Shown here: positions 56,519-64,000 of the stretch, piece after piece
Layout: every line of letters begins with the position of its first letter
How positions within the stretch are numbered: the first letter of the stretch is position 1
Assembly (NCBI GenBank): GCA_026184775.1
Contig: JANCYW010000002.1
Location: 496,001 to 560,000 of the forward strand
DNA length: 64,000 nucleotides
DNA from: Cyanidium caldarium
Lineage: Eukaryota > Rhodophyta > Bangiophyceae > Cyanidiales > Cyanidiaceae
Direction: 5' to 3'
The notes under the pieces: model-generated
What the model saw: the letters and a program-made list of their open reading frames with translations, nothing else
Told to the model about the DNA's origin: nothing
Databases searched by the model: none
Translations under genes and position numbers: made by a program

Positions 56519-58507
56519 ATGGAAAGCAGTGGCGGGGTCGCGACACCCAACCACGACGCGGTGGCGCTCGCGCCCTCGGGGGGTGCAGACGCGTGGGTTA
56601 CGCGCGCCTGGCTGCGAGCGGCCGGCGTGGACAGCAACCTGTACGGAGCATGTTTCGAGGCGGCCGGTGGCGTTCGGGTGGCGTCGCTGTTGGAGCTGCA
56701 CCGGTCGCACGGTTTGGACGAGGCGTTGATGGCGCTGGGGGTGACGCCGCTGGGCACGCGGCGGTTGCTGGCGGCCGCGTTGGAACGGCTGGAGCCGCAT
56801 CAGGGGTTGCCGACGAGCGGAGGGATCGGCTCGGGCGAACGGGATGGTCAGCGTAAGGGCAGCGACAGGGACGGTGGGTTGCGCAAGCGAGCGCGCCCTG
56901 ACCGTTCGGCACAGCGGACGATGACGTCGTTGCGGCCGCGGTCCACTCCGGCACCCACGCCGAACACGACACCGCGCCGGGCAGACGAGTCTCTCGGCGC
57001 GTCGCTGACGGCGTTTGTCCATCAGCAGGTGGCCAAGACGGAGGCAGTTCACCTAGACAGCGATTTCGAGTCGACGCCAACACCCACGGCCGATGCTCCG
57101 GCCACCACGACCGCATCGGCATCGCCGACCCGACCTGGCACCGCCGCCTCCTGGCCTATTGCCTGGAAACCGGCATCACCGCATCAGCCGCCGCCAGTGG
57201 CGCCCATGGCATCGACACGAACACGCCGCCCGACTCGGCCGTACACCCGGCCGCAACGACACGCGCCGAGTCATTGCATCGCCGGTGCACCGGGCTGTGT
57301 GGTGGACTCGTTTCGCGTGCCGTGCCGCGATGGCGACGGCTGGCGGCATTTCTTCCTCACCCACTTTCACGCCGACCACTACGGCGGCCTGTCTCGCCGA
57401 CATTTCACGCCCGAGTCCGGCCGACGCGTGTATTGCAGCGCGATCACCGCCAACTGTGTGCAGGCGGAGCTGCGCCTGCACGAGTCGGTGTTGGTGCGCG
57501 TGCCGGTGGGCGATGCCCGCGGGCTGGTAATATTCGAGGACGGCAGCTGCAGCTGTTGCCCGACGACTGCTACCGCCACCGAGGTGGACACCGAGAAGAT
57601 ATCATCATCATCAAAGGATGCCGCCGCCCGACCGCTGTTGCGGGTGATGGCGTGCGATGCCAATCACTGTCCCGGAGCGGTGATGTTCATCTTTTATGTG
57701 GTTGCGACCGGTCAGCTGGTGATGCACTGCGGCGACATGCGTTATGAGGCGGCGCGTATGCAGTGCGATCCGTTGCTGCGGTCACTGGCCGAGGCGCCAT
57801 CGCCACCGCAGCGCGTACATCATCTCCACATCGATACGACGTACGGCGACCCGCGATACGATTTTGTGCCGCAAGCGGCCGCGCTGCAGGCGTTGGTGGA
57901 CACGGCACGGCGGGATGCCGCCCGCGGCCGGACGCTCTTTCTCTGCGGCACGTACTTGATCGGCAAGGAGCGGGTGTGGTTGGCACTAGCCGCCGCGCTG
58001 CACACCAAAGTGTATGTGTCGCCCGAGTGGCGACGCAAACGGCGGCTGTTGCTGGAGTGTCTGACGGAGGACGCGGCGGGCGAGTCGGTGTACGCGCCGT
58101 GGCTCACCGAGGACGCCGCCGCCGCGCAAATCCACCTCGTGCACATGGGCGACACCGATTGGAAGGTGTTGCGTCGAGTGTATCAGCAACAACGAGAACG
58201 GGAGAACGCGTATGTGCAGGTGGTGGGCGTGCGGGCGACCGGCTGGTGTCATTCGGCGGTGTCGGCGGCGACATCGGGCGTTCAGGGCATGCGTCCGCTG
58301 GTGCCGCATGCGTCCCTGCCTTTGCAGCGCACCGTCAAGCATCAGGGCACGTGCATCCTGTACCAGTTGCCGTATAGCGAGCATTCCTCGTTTACGGAAT
58401 TGCAGGCGTTTGTGCGTTGGTTGCGGCCGACGCGCATCATCCCCACCGTGGCCCTGCGCCATCGTCCCTCGGCAGCGACGGTGCTGGGCGTCGCTGCATG
58501 CGACTGA
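56519..58507 (+). CDS. SNM1: SNM1/PSO2-family DNA cross-link repair nuclease
   Basis: A 662-residue metallo-beta-lactamase/beta-CASP nuclease that processes interstrand DNA cross-links as a 5' exonuclease. The N-terminal ~90 residues look like a small helical (SAM-like) module, followed by a disordered Pro/Thr/Arg-rich linker. The lactamase part carries HFHADHYGG (HFHADH at 282-287), the DANHCPGAVMFIF and HCGDMRYE motifs and the LHIDTTYGDPRYDF block. The C-terminal DRMBL part ends with the LPYSEHSSFTELQAFVRWL block. The order fits DCLRE1A/Pso2. The ATG at 56519 replaces a GTG ten codons upstream. Confidence 0.92.
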   Translation: MESSGGVATPNHDAVALAPSGGADAWVTRAWLRAAGVDSNLYGACFEAAGGVRVASLLELHRSHGLDEALMALGVTPLGTRRLLAAALERLEPHQGLPTSGGIGSGERDGQRKGSDRDGGLRKRARPDRSAQRTMTSLRPRSTPAPTPNTTPRRADESLGASLTAFVHQQVAKTEAVHLDSDFESTPTPTADAPATTTASASPTRPGTAASWPIAWKPASPHQPPPVAPMASTRTRRPTRPYTRPQRHAPSHCIAGAPGCVVDSFRVPCRDGDGWRHFFLTHFHADHYGGLSRRHFTPESGRRVYCSAITANCVQAELRLHESVLVRVPVGDARGLVIFEDGSCSCCPTTATATEVDTEKISSSSKDAAARPLLRVMACDANHCPGAVMFIFYVVATGQLVMHCGDMRYEAARMQCDPLLRSLAEAPSPPQRVHHLHIDTTYGDPRYDFVPQAAALQALVDTARRDAARGRTLFLCGTYLIGKERVWLALAAALHTKVYVSPEWRRKRRLLLECLTEDAAGESVYAPWLTEDAAAAQIHLVHMGDTDWKVLRRVYQQQRERENAYVQVVGVRATGWCHSAVSAATSGVQGMRPLVPHASLPLQRTVKHQGTCILYQLPYSEHSSFTELQAFVRWLRPTRIIPTVALRHRPSAATVLGVAACD

Positions 58508-58542
58508 CGAAAAGGTGAGTCGGTTCGGTCCTCCTCATCCTC

Positions 58543-59229
58543 CTACGTGTACTCGTTTTCTCTCCGCTTCTTCTGGTCGTCCGCCTGGTCGTTGCGAATG
58601 AACAGTTCGTCCGCATCCAGTTCGCCGTCCGCATCCGTCTCCCATTCATCGCTCTCCTGCTCCTGCTCCTGCTCCTCCTCCCCGTCTTGCGATCGCGCCT
58701 CCCGTTTTCGCTTCAGCGCGTCCAATACCTGCAGCGTGCGCAGTGCTGAGCCCATGCGGCTCTCGCGGAACTGCAGCTGCGGCACCACGCGCTGATGCCG
58801 CATCCGCCGCGCCAACTCGTGCCGGATCTGTCCGGACCGCGTGCGCAACATCTTCACATACTCCTCCGCCTCCACGTTGTCGCCGAACACGCTCACCTCC
58901 ACCGTGGCGTTTCGAAAATCCAACGACACCCGCACCTCGGTCACCGTCACCATGGGCGGCGGCGCAGCGGCGCCGGCCTCGCGCGGCGTCAGCGTCCAGT
59001 CCATCTCGCGCACAATCTCCGACACGTCCCGTTTGATCTGTTCAGCCATGCGCGACGGCCGCCGCGGGTAACTGCGGTGATCCGGCGCCAGTCCCGGCAC
59101 CCGTGAACGCCCCTGGCCGCCCCTCGCACGCAGAAACACCTGCCGAGACGGGTGCGGCCGTCGGGCCGTGCACCTCGGCGAGACGCCGTGGTGAACACCA
59201 CGCGAGCGTAACGGACAGTGTAGGAACAT
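58543..59229 (-). CDS. RBFA: Ribosome-binding factor A (RbfA), organellar
   Basis: A 228-residue RbfA. The KH-like core starts at the second methionine (MAEQIKRDVSEIVREMDW) and runs through VTVTEVRVSLDFRNATVEVSVFGD and QIRHELARRMRHQRVVPQLQF. RbfA binds helix 1 of small-subunit rRNA during maturation. The leader from 59229 (MFLHCPLRSRGVHHGVSPRC, then Arg/His/Pro-rich) suits a plastid or mitochondrion. The C-terminal tail is a long acidic Glu/Gln/Asp stretch. The neighbouring divergent gene encodes a ribosomal protein of the same subunit, so both may serve mitochondrial small-subunit assembly. Confidence 0.88.
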   Translation of the reverse strand: MFLHCPLRSRGVHHGVSPRCTARRPHPSRQVFLRARGGQGRSRVPGLAPDHRSYPRRPSRMAEQIKRDVSEIVREMDWTLTPREAGAAAPPPMVTVTEVRVSLDFRNATVEVSVFGDNVEAEEYVKMLRTRSGQIRHELARRMRHQRVVPQLQFRESRMGSALRTLQVLDALKRKREARSQDGEEEQEQEQESDEWETDADGELDADELFIRNDQADDQKKRRENEYT

Positions 59230-59601
59230 GACGCAGTGAGAATGGGATGGGTGACCAGGAGGCAACGCCGGGAAATTCCTGTGGTGTTCCGTTCGTGGGC
59301 ACAACGGGCGCGCAGACCGTCGACGCCTCCGCCGGGCGTCTCCCGCAACGGCGCGCGCGCGCCCCGAAGCGATCCCACACGCGTGCGTGCGGGCTCGGTC
59401 GCCCGGCGGGCGGACGGAGCGCGCGCGGACGCAGACGCCGTGCAAAGAGAGAGAGAGAGAGAGAGGCACGAGGACGCGCTACGCGAACAGGAGGGTATTC
59501 AGGGTGGGCGTGAGGAAGGTAGCGTCGTTCGGGCTTCGAGGGGACAGCGAACCGGTTGGCACGTTCGCCGCAGCCGCCACCCGACCGTCCCGTCCGCCGA
59601 C
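59230..59601. other. Region between RbfA and the uS7m core start
   Basis: About 370 bp. The uS7m frame is open from an ATG at 59242, which would add a basic N-terminus (MGWVTRRQRREIPVVFRSW) like a mitochondrial presequence and leave only 12 bp between the divergent coding starts. A GA microsatellite lies near 59447-59464. It is either 5' leader or coding extension. Confidence 0.45.
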
Positions 59602-60033
59602 ATGTCGCTCTACACGGCAGACAAGGTGATATCCAAGTTGGCCAACGTGATTATGCGGGACGGAAAAAAGTCGCTGGCGCACCGCATCATCGACGAGGCG
59701 TTCTGGATACTGAAGCGGGAGCATAACGTGAGCGATCCGGCGGCGTACACGCTGGAGGCGATCGAGATGGTGCGGCCGGTGGTGGAGCTGGCGCCGCATC
59801 GGGTGGGCGGGCGCAGCTTGCAAGTGCCGCGGCCGTTGTCACCGCAGCGGTCCATGTCACTGGCTATTCGATTTCTTCGCGACGCGGTGCGGGGCGGGCG
59901 CAAGGAACGCGGTGCACAGCGACGACTGGCCGCCGAGCTGGTGGACATCCACCGACAGGAGGGGGTGACCATGCGGCGACGCACCGAACTGCACAAGCTG
60001 GCCGAGGGCAACAAGGCCTACGCGCATCTGTGA
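59602..60033 (+). CDS. MRPS7: Mitochondrial small-subunit ribosomal protein uS7m
   Basis: A 143-residue uS7 core: VISKLANVIMRDGKKSLAHR (matching the bacterial FINKLMLDGKKS block), then EMVRPVVELAPHRVGGRSLQVP and a C-terminal TELHKLAEGNKAYAHL. uS7 nucleates the head of the small subunit. From the ATG at 59602 the protein would lack a presequence and the first ~12 residues of bacterial S7. From the ATG at 59242 it would be 263 residues with a plausible presequence. A mitochondrial ribosomal identity is favoured over plastid because red algal plastids normally encode S7 themselves. Confidence 0.85.
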   Translation: MSLYTADKVISKLANVIMRDGKKSLAHRIIDEAFWILKREHNVSDPAAYTLEAIEMVRPVVELAPHRVGGRSLQVPRPLSPQRSMSLAIRFLRDAVRGGRKERGAQRRLAAELVDIHRQEGVTMRRRTELHKLAEGNKAYAHL

Positions 60034-60108
60034 GTCGAGGGCGTACCGCGCACCTCCTTTCCTTTACGCTCTGCACATGGTGCTGCTGCCGGTCCTCGTT
60101 GGCGAGGG

Positions 60109-60828
60109 TTACTCGGTGAGGATGGCGGCGGCGTGCGCGCCCATGGCGTGATGGTCTCGGGATGTGTCCCGGTTCCCGGGTGTCTGCTGATCACAACCGC
60201 AGTCGCGCCATCGTCGGTCCAGCGCGGCCAGATCGGTGCAGTCGACAAGCGGTTTGTGTAGCCGCGCGTTCACCTCGTTGTGCACGCGGCACGTCCAGGT
60301 CAGGAACGTATCGCGCGTCTCCACGTGCAGCGGATGCTGCTGCATGACCGTGGCGAAATGGCGACGACACTCCTCGCACGGATACAACGTCACCAGGCCC
60401 CATACCAGATCACGAGCGCGTCGTTGTTGCATCGCGGTGGGTATCGCCGGATAGTGTGCCGCGGCGGCGTGCAGCACCGTCCAGGCGGCGCGCCCCAACG
60501 CCTCGCGGTTCAGACGCGCGCCGGTGAAGGAGAGCGGGTGAGAAGCATTGGCCGCGAGCGACGCATCCATCGTCGCCGACGATGCGGGAGCGCCATCCCT
60601 CTTATCACCCGCCTCCATCTCGCGCTCGCTCCACGCCTCGTTCACGTTCAGCGGTCGCTCGCCGTTGCGGTACACCGCGATGATGGCCAGCGCCGCCAAC
60701 ACCGCCAAGGCCAACCCCAGCAACACCGAGCCTAAAAGTCGACCGGAGCGCCGTCGTCGTCCCAGGCGCGATACCGAAGCCCCGCTACTGCCTACACGCA
60801 CCGCCGGGCGCGGTAACTGAATGCCCAT
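60109..60828 (-). CDS. Erv2-like membrane-anchored sulfhydryl oxidase
   Basis: A 239-residue FAD-linked thiol oxidase of the Erv/ALR family. An N-terminal membrane anchor at 31-53 (LLGSVLLGLALAVLAALAII) is followed by the catalytic domain: AAWTVLHAAAAHYP, the active-site C151-E-E-C154, and the FAD-binding TWTCRVHNEVNARL with C180 and C187. The C-terminal C210-G-C212 matches the CGC shuttle disulfide of yeast Erv2. The anchor plus CGC favours an ER lumenal Erv2-type enzyme that oxidises protein disulfide isomerase, although mitochondrial Erv1 cannot be excluded. It contains an NAS glycosylation sequon near residue 94. Confidence 0.85.
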   Translation of the reverse strand: MGIQLPRPAVRVGSSGASVSRLGRRRRSGRLLGSVLLGLALAVLAALAIIAVYRNGERPLNVNEAWSEREMEAGDKRDGAPASSATMDASLAANASHPLSFTGARLNREALGRAAWTVLHAAAAHYPAIPTAMQQRRARDLVWGLVTLYPCEECRRHFATVMQQHPLHVETRDTFLTWTCRVHNEVNARLHKPLVDCTDLAALDRRWRDCGCDQQTPGNRDTSRDHHAMGAHAAAILTE

Positions 60829-61199
60829 GAGGAGGCCCGGAGAGAGTGTGCGTGTGGGGGCTCTGACAAGATCGAATCGGTCTCGCAGGGGCCGAATGTC
60901 GTCCCGGTCTCAGAAGACCGACTGATGTCCGTATCACAGCTCCTCACCTATCCAGTGCGAGGGAACAAAGTATATCCTGGCGTTTCGCTGCTTGTCGCCA
61001 CCTCTTGGACGACGATGCCTCCCTCGCGAACACCTTCCTGCCGTGTTCCGCACGGCGACGAAACGCAGCGCATCTCGCCTCGCGGCGCCCGTGGGCAGTG
61101 GCGTCGTGTCGGGAGGTTTTCGATCCGCCGCCTCTCCGCCCCAATACCGCGGGAGATAACCGCCCATGTTACACATACTGCCCGCCTTCACCTACCCCG
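60829..61199. other. Shared upstream region of the Erv2-like and Cys-rich genes
   Basis: About 370 bp. It contains a small perfect hairpin (CGGTCT and AGACCG with a 4-nt loop, about 60905-60920). The Cys-rich frame is open from 61005 but without conserved sequence. Confidence 0.35.
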
Positions 61200-61871
61200 A
61201 TGCTCTTCTCCCGGTGTGAGGCGTTATGTGAGGAGTGTTGCCAGGCGGTGGCGGATCGCTTCAGTGCCGGGTTGTGCCTGTGTGCGGCGTGTCATGCGAG
61301 CACCCGTCCATCGCGCTCGTCGCAACCGCTGAACGGTTCGCTGCTGGCGCTGCGCTTGTGTGAGCGGTGCGAGAAGGCGCCAGTGGGCACGACCGAGATG
61401 ACGTGTCCTGGATGTGCGACCAGGGGCAGACGTGGGTGGGAAGACGGCGGAGGCGGCGGGTCGTCGGAGGGCACGGCGGGCACCGCGCGCGAGGGAGACA
61501 GCGGCGACTGTCGGGTGCCAGACCTGGGGGAATGGGCGCTCGGTGGCGGTGTTGGATGGGAAACGGGAGGCGCACCGGAAACGGAAGAGCGGGAGCGACA
61601 AAGCAAAGGGGTCGGTGTGCCGACGGCGGTACGACTGCCGAGCTGGTTCCACCTCATGTGTGCGGATCTGAAGACACGAGAACAGCGACCAACACGGAAG
61701 CGGAGGCGACGGCGGTCGACCGCGCGGTTGGCACTGGCCAGCACCAAACCGGATTCGGCCGCGCAAGTGCCCGATCAAGATGCAGCTGCCACGGTGATGG
61801 TGGAGGCAGCGGCAGGAGGGACGGGCACGGAGCGCGTGCGAGTGGCCGATTCGGACGGAGCACCCGGCTGA
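61200..61871 (+). CDS. Cysteine-rich, probably zinc-binding protein of unknown function
   Basis: A 223-residue predicted protein I do not recognise. The first ~80 residues carry many paired cysteines (CEALCEECC, LCLCAACH, LCERCEK and MTCPGC), spaced like a B-box or other small zinc finger. A Gly/Glu-rich low-complexity stretch follows, then LPSWFHLMCADLK and a basic patch (TRKRRRRRS) that could be a nuclear localisation signal. The ATG at 61200 opens the Cys region. Competing frames on the other strand are low complexity. A nuclear regulatory protein is possible; reality as a gene is moderately supported. Confidence 0.5.
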   Translation: MLFSRCEALCEECCQAVADRFSAGLCLCAACHASTRPSRSSQPLNGSLLALRLCERCEKAPVGTTEMTCPGCATRGRRGWEDGGGGGSSEGTAGTAREGDSGDCRVPDLGEWALGGGVGWETGGAPETEERERQSKGVGVPTAVRLPSWFHLMCADLKTREQRPTRKRRRRRSTARLALASTKPDSAAQVPDQDAAATVMVEAAAGGTGTERVRVADSDGAPG

Positions 61872-62358
61872 GGAGTGCGGCCGTTACGTTTCTGGCTGGT
61901 GGATTGCATAGGACAGCGTGTGATGGAAATGCCTAGGCGTCGCGATGATGCGAAGAAAACGTCAGCTGACCGCTAAAGTATCGCGTCTCACCAACCAGTC
62001 GATAGGGGGAGCTTTGAACGGGTCACCAGAGATGCGGCTGAGGGCGCGCACCCATGGGAAAGAGGAGACAGGATCGTTTCCCGGTTGTGCGCTCGGCGAT
62101 GTGCCGTGTGCGAGCGAGGTCGTGATGCCGCGCACGCCTCCATCTCGGTCGCACACACGAAACGAGCCTCACACGGCGTCGAAACGTGCCCACACGCTCT
62201 CCCCCGCGCGGAGGGATCGGGCCTATTCTGGCGATCGGCGCGCTCCGCTGCGCGCACACCGGTCTCGCCAGAGCGCGCAGCGGCGTGGGGGCTCACCGCG
62301 GCCGTTTGCATATCTCGGGGAATGCGCGTCTCCAGTTCCTCTCTCATTCCCGTTCAGC
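61872..62358. other. Upstream region of the GH47 mannosidase gene
   Basis: About 490 bp without a recognised gene. It carries an 11-bp perfect inverted repeat, CCGCTGCGCGC at 62245-62255 and its complement at 62273-62283, with a 17-nt loop, 76 bp before the mannosidase ATG. Confidence 0.4.
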
Positions 62359-64000
62359 ATGAGTGCCCCGCGCCTAGCAGCAGCGGCGGCGGTCGATGAG
62401 CATCGCCTGAACGATGCCTGGCCGCTGTACCCATCGGTCCCTGGCAAGCGTCGGTCGCGGACCGCGTGGGACGTGGGCGCGCAGCACTGCATCGCTTGGC
62501 GTCGCTGGGGGCAGCGCGTCCGGCGTCAGACACTAATCTGGTGGAATGGCGCTCGGCGGGGCGCGTCCAGCACGTTGCTGCTGCTGCTGCTGCTGCTGTT
62601 GGCGGCGACGGGGTGGTTGGGACTCTACGGGGTTATCAGGGCGCCGCCGTATCGTTCGGCGTCGCTGAGCGTCGCACCGGCGCCGCCAGCAAACTCCGTC
62701 CCGTTGGCCACGCGACACCCGCGCCTGGTACCGCCGCCTCCTCTCCACCCGGGCAGCCCCGAGCACGAAGAGAGCGATCCGGCGTATCGTCGCGAGGCTG
62801 TGCGTCGCGCTTTCGCGCACGCCTGGCACGGCTACAAATCGTTCGCCTGGGGTCACGACGAGCTGCGCCCGCTGAACCGCACGCACAACGACTGGATGAA
62901 CGGCATCGCTCTGACGATGATCGACGCGCTGGACACGCTGTACCTGATGGGTATGATGGACGAGTTCGCCGCGGCGCGCGACTATCTGGCCAGCGGACAG
63001 CATTCGTTCGCCAAACCGCAGGGCAAGGAGGTGTCGGTGTTCGAGGTGAACATTCGGGCGATGGGCGGTCTGATGTCCGCCTACCACCTCAGCGGCGATC
63101 GGGTGTTTCTGCACAAGGCAGAGGAGCTGGGGCACCTGCTGTACGGCGCATTCCATCAGCGCCAACCGCCGGCCATGCCACACCGCTTTTGCTGGTTTAT
63201 CCGGCCACCGCATTTGCCGCGAGGCGCCCTGTCGCAGTGCCAGTCGGGCAAAGTGGCCTTTTTGAGCGAATGCGGCTCGCTGCAGCTGGAGTTGCGCGCG
63301 CTCGCCGCTGCCACCGACGACCCTTTGCTGCAGCAGTTGGGCGTGCGCGCTGACCAGGTGTTGCGCGGCATCGCCAATCAGGCGCCGAGCGACGGCATGC
63401 CCAGCAACTTGCTCATGGTGGACGACGGCTCCAGCACCGTGGACGGGGAGAAGAGCGGCGGCCGAGTGATCAACTGGGGCGGCACCGGCGATTCGTATTA
63501 CGAGTACGTGATCAAGTCGTATGTACAGTCGCGGCGCACCAGCTCGTTTTGGAAGTACCACACCGAGCGGGTGATGGACGGTCTGCAGTACACGGTGCTG
63601 CGCCAGGGCGTGCTGGTGCCGCAGGAAGTGCCGCGGCGCCGCCGCTCCCGCGACAGGCCCCACTTGCTGGATGATGACGAGGAGGACCGCACGCCGGCCA
63701 ACGTCAGCTGGCCGGTGCGGTTCTCTGCGGACACCGAAATCGACTCGGTGGAGCATTTGGCGTGTTTCCTGCCCAGCCTGCTGGTGTTGGCAGCGCCGCA
63801 CCAGGGCGGCACCCTGCATCGCACGCATCCGCGTACCCAACGGTATCTGCAGCTGGGCGACGAGCTCGCCCGCCTCTGCTACGAGATGTACCGGCTGAAC
63901 GGCGGGCTGGCCGGCGAGAACGTGATCGTCGTGGTGGACCGCAACCGCACCATCCAGTCACCCTACGCGGATCGACCGGTGGTGTTCATCGCCCGCGATG
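62359..64000 (+). CDS. GH47 alpha-1,2-mannosidase (type II membrane protein), cut by the window end
   Basis: Partial gene: 547 codons are present and the frame runs off the window. After a ~70-residue cytoplasmic part comes a signal anchor with a nine-leucine run and AATGWLGLYGVI. The class I mannosidase catalytic domain then starts near residue 140. Visible motifs are MNGIALTMIDALDTLYLMGM, VFEVNIRAMGGLMSAYHLSG, AFLSECGSLQLELRAL and INWGGTGDSYYEYVIKSYV. The enzyme trims alpha-1,2-mannose from N-glycans in the ER or Golgi. The position of the start (ATG at 62359) follows from the single frame covering the anchor and catalytic domain. The end lies beyond 64000. Confidence 0.93.
   Translation, partial: MSAPRLAAAAAVDEHRLNDAWPLYPSVPGKRRSRTAWDVGAQHCIAWRRWGQRVRRQTLIWWNGARRGASSTLLLLLLLLLAATGWLGLYGVIRAPPYRSASLSVAPAPPANSVPLATRHPRLVPPPPLHPGSPEHEESDPAYRREAVRRAFAHAWHGYKSFAWGHDELRPLNRTHNDWMNGIALTMIDALDTLYLMGMMDEFAAARDYLASGQHSFAKPQGKEVSVFEVNIRAMGGLMSAYHLSGDRVFLHKAEELGHLLYGAFHQRQPPAMPHRFCWFIRPPHLPRGALSQCQSGKVAFLSECGSLQLELRALAAATDDPLLQQLGVRADQVLRGIANQAPSDGMPSNLLMVDDGSSTVDGEKSGGRVINWGGTGDSYYEYVIKSYVQSRRTSSFWKYHTERVMDGLQYTVLRQGVLVPQEVPRRRRSRDRPHLLDDDEEDRTPANVSWPVRFSADTEIDSVEHLACFLPSLLVLAAPHQGGTLHRTHPRTQRYLQLGDELARLCYEMYRLNGGLAGENVIVVVDRNRTIQSPYADRPVVFIARD

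Noticed and set aside
62466-63353. Plus-strand frame inside the mannosidase region
   Set aside because: It is out of frame with the GH47 motifs and low in complexity, a shadow of the real gene.

Overview
This window looks like nuclear DNA of a small, gene-dense, GC-rich, almost intron-free photosynthetic eukaryote. The best fit is a cyanidiophyte red alga (relatives of Cyanidioschyzon, Cyanidium or Cyanidiococcus). Four things point there. Clearly eukaryotic genes are present (alpha-tubulin, condensin SMC4, MAT1, Ecdysoneless, TFIIS, NDUFS8, TIM22). Proteins of a bacterial-origin plastid carry N-terminal extensions like transit peptides (ClpS, TatA, RbfA, an ORANGE-like zinc-finger protein, a MiaB enzyme). 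A mitochondrial-type FtsZ is present. Every recognised gene reads through as a single exon. The organism name is inference; the gene content and lack of introns are seen directly. No rRNA, tRNA, CRISPR array, transposon or virus-like element was recognised.

Layout. 0.3-9.9 kb: a Brr6/Brl1 nuclear-envelope protein, the complex I subunit NDUFS8, an MECR-like reductase, a PiT phosphate transporter, an RNase III with a long unknown tail, a LETM1 protein and the tRNA t6A enzyme YRDC. 10-18 kb: a MAT1 without its RING finger, a basic H1-like protein, a small membrane protein, mitoribosomal uS17m, an FAD oxidoreductase, TIM22 and threonyl-tRNA synthetase. 18.7-34 kb: SMC4, Ecdysoneless, a RING protein, alpha-tubulin, an NT-C2 protein, an NDC1-like membrane protein and a PWWP-TFIIS fusion, the last two separated by a 51-bp x 5 minisatellite. 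34-46 kb: an unrecognised low-complexity protein, plastid ClpS, an atypical SDR, a 1.4-kb stretch with no convincing gene, a DUF202 protein, an ORANGE-like protein, a DEP-DUF547 protein, glucose-6-phosphate isomerase and an AMPK-gamma (Snf4) subunit. 46-64 kb: a TraB protein, mitochondrial FtsZ, a 3-methyladenine glycosylase, plastid TatA, a parvulin-MiaB fusion, NAD synthetase, SNM1 nuclease, RbfA, uS7m, an Erv2-like oxidase, a Cys-rich protein and a GH47 mannosidase cut by the window end.

The genes do not form one pathway. Recurring themes are organelle upkeep, cell division and nuclear-envelope biology. Many genes are divergent pairs sharing 100-600 bp of upstream DNA. Four genes with cell-cycle or chromatin roles (SMC4, alpha-tubulin, FtsZ, H1-like) have E2F-consensus-like sites upstream, suggesting common S/M-phase control. 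The least expected protein designs are the parvulin-MiaB fusion, the PWWP-TFIIS fusion, the RING-less MAT1 and the RNase III with a ~300-residue unknown C-terminal region.

Start codons are the weakest part of this annotation: many frames stay open upstream, so I normally chose the ATG that best fits the family or a targeting peptide.
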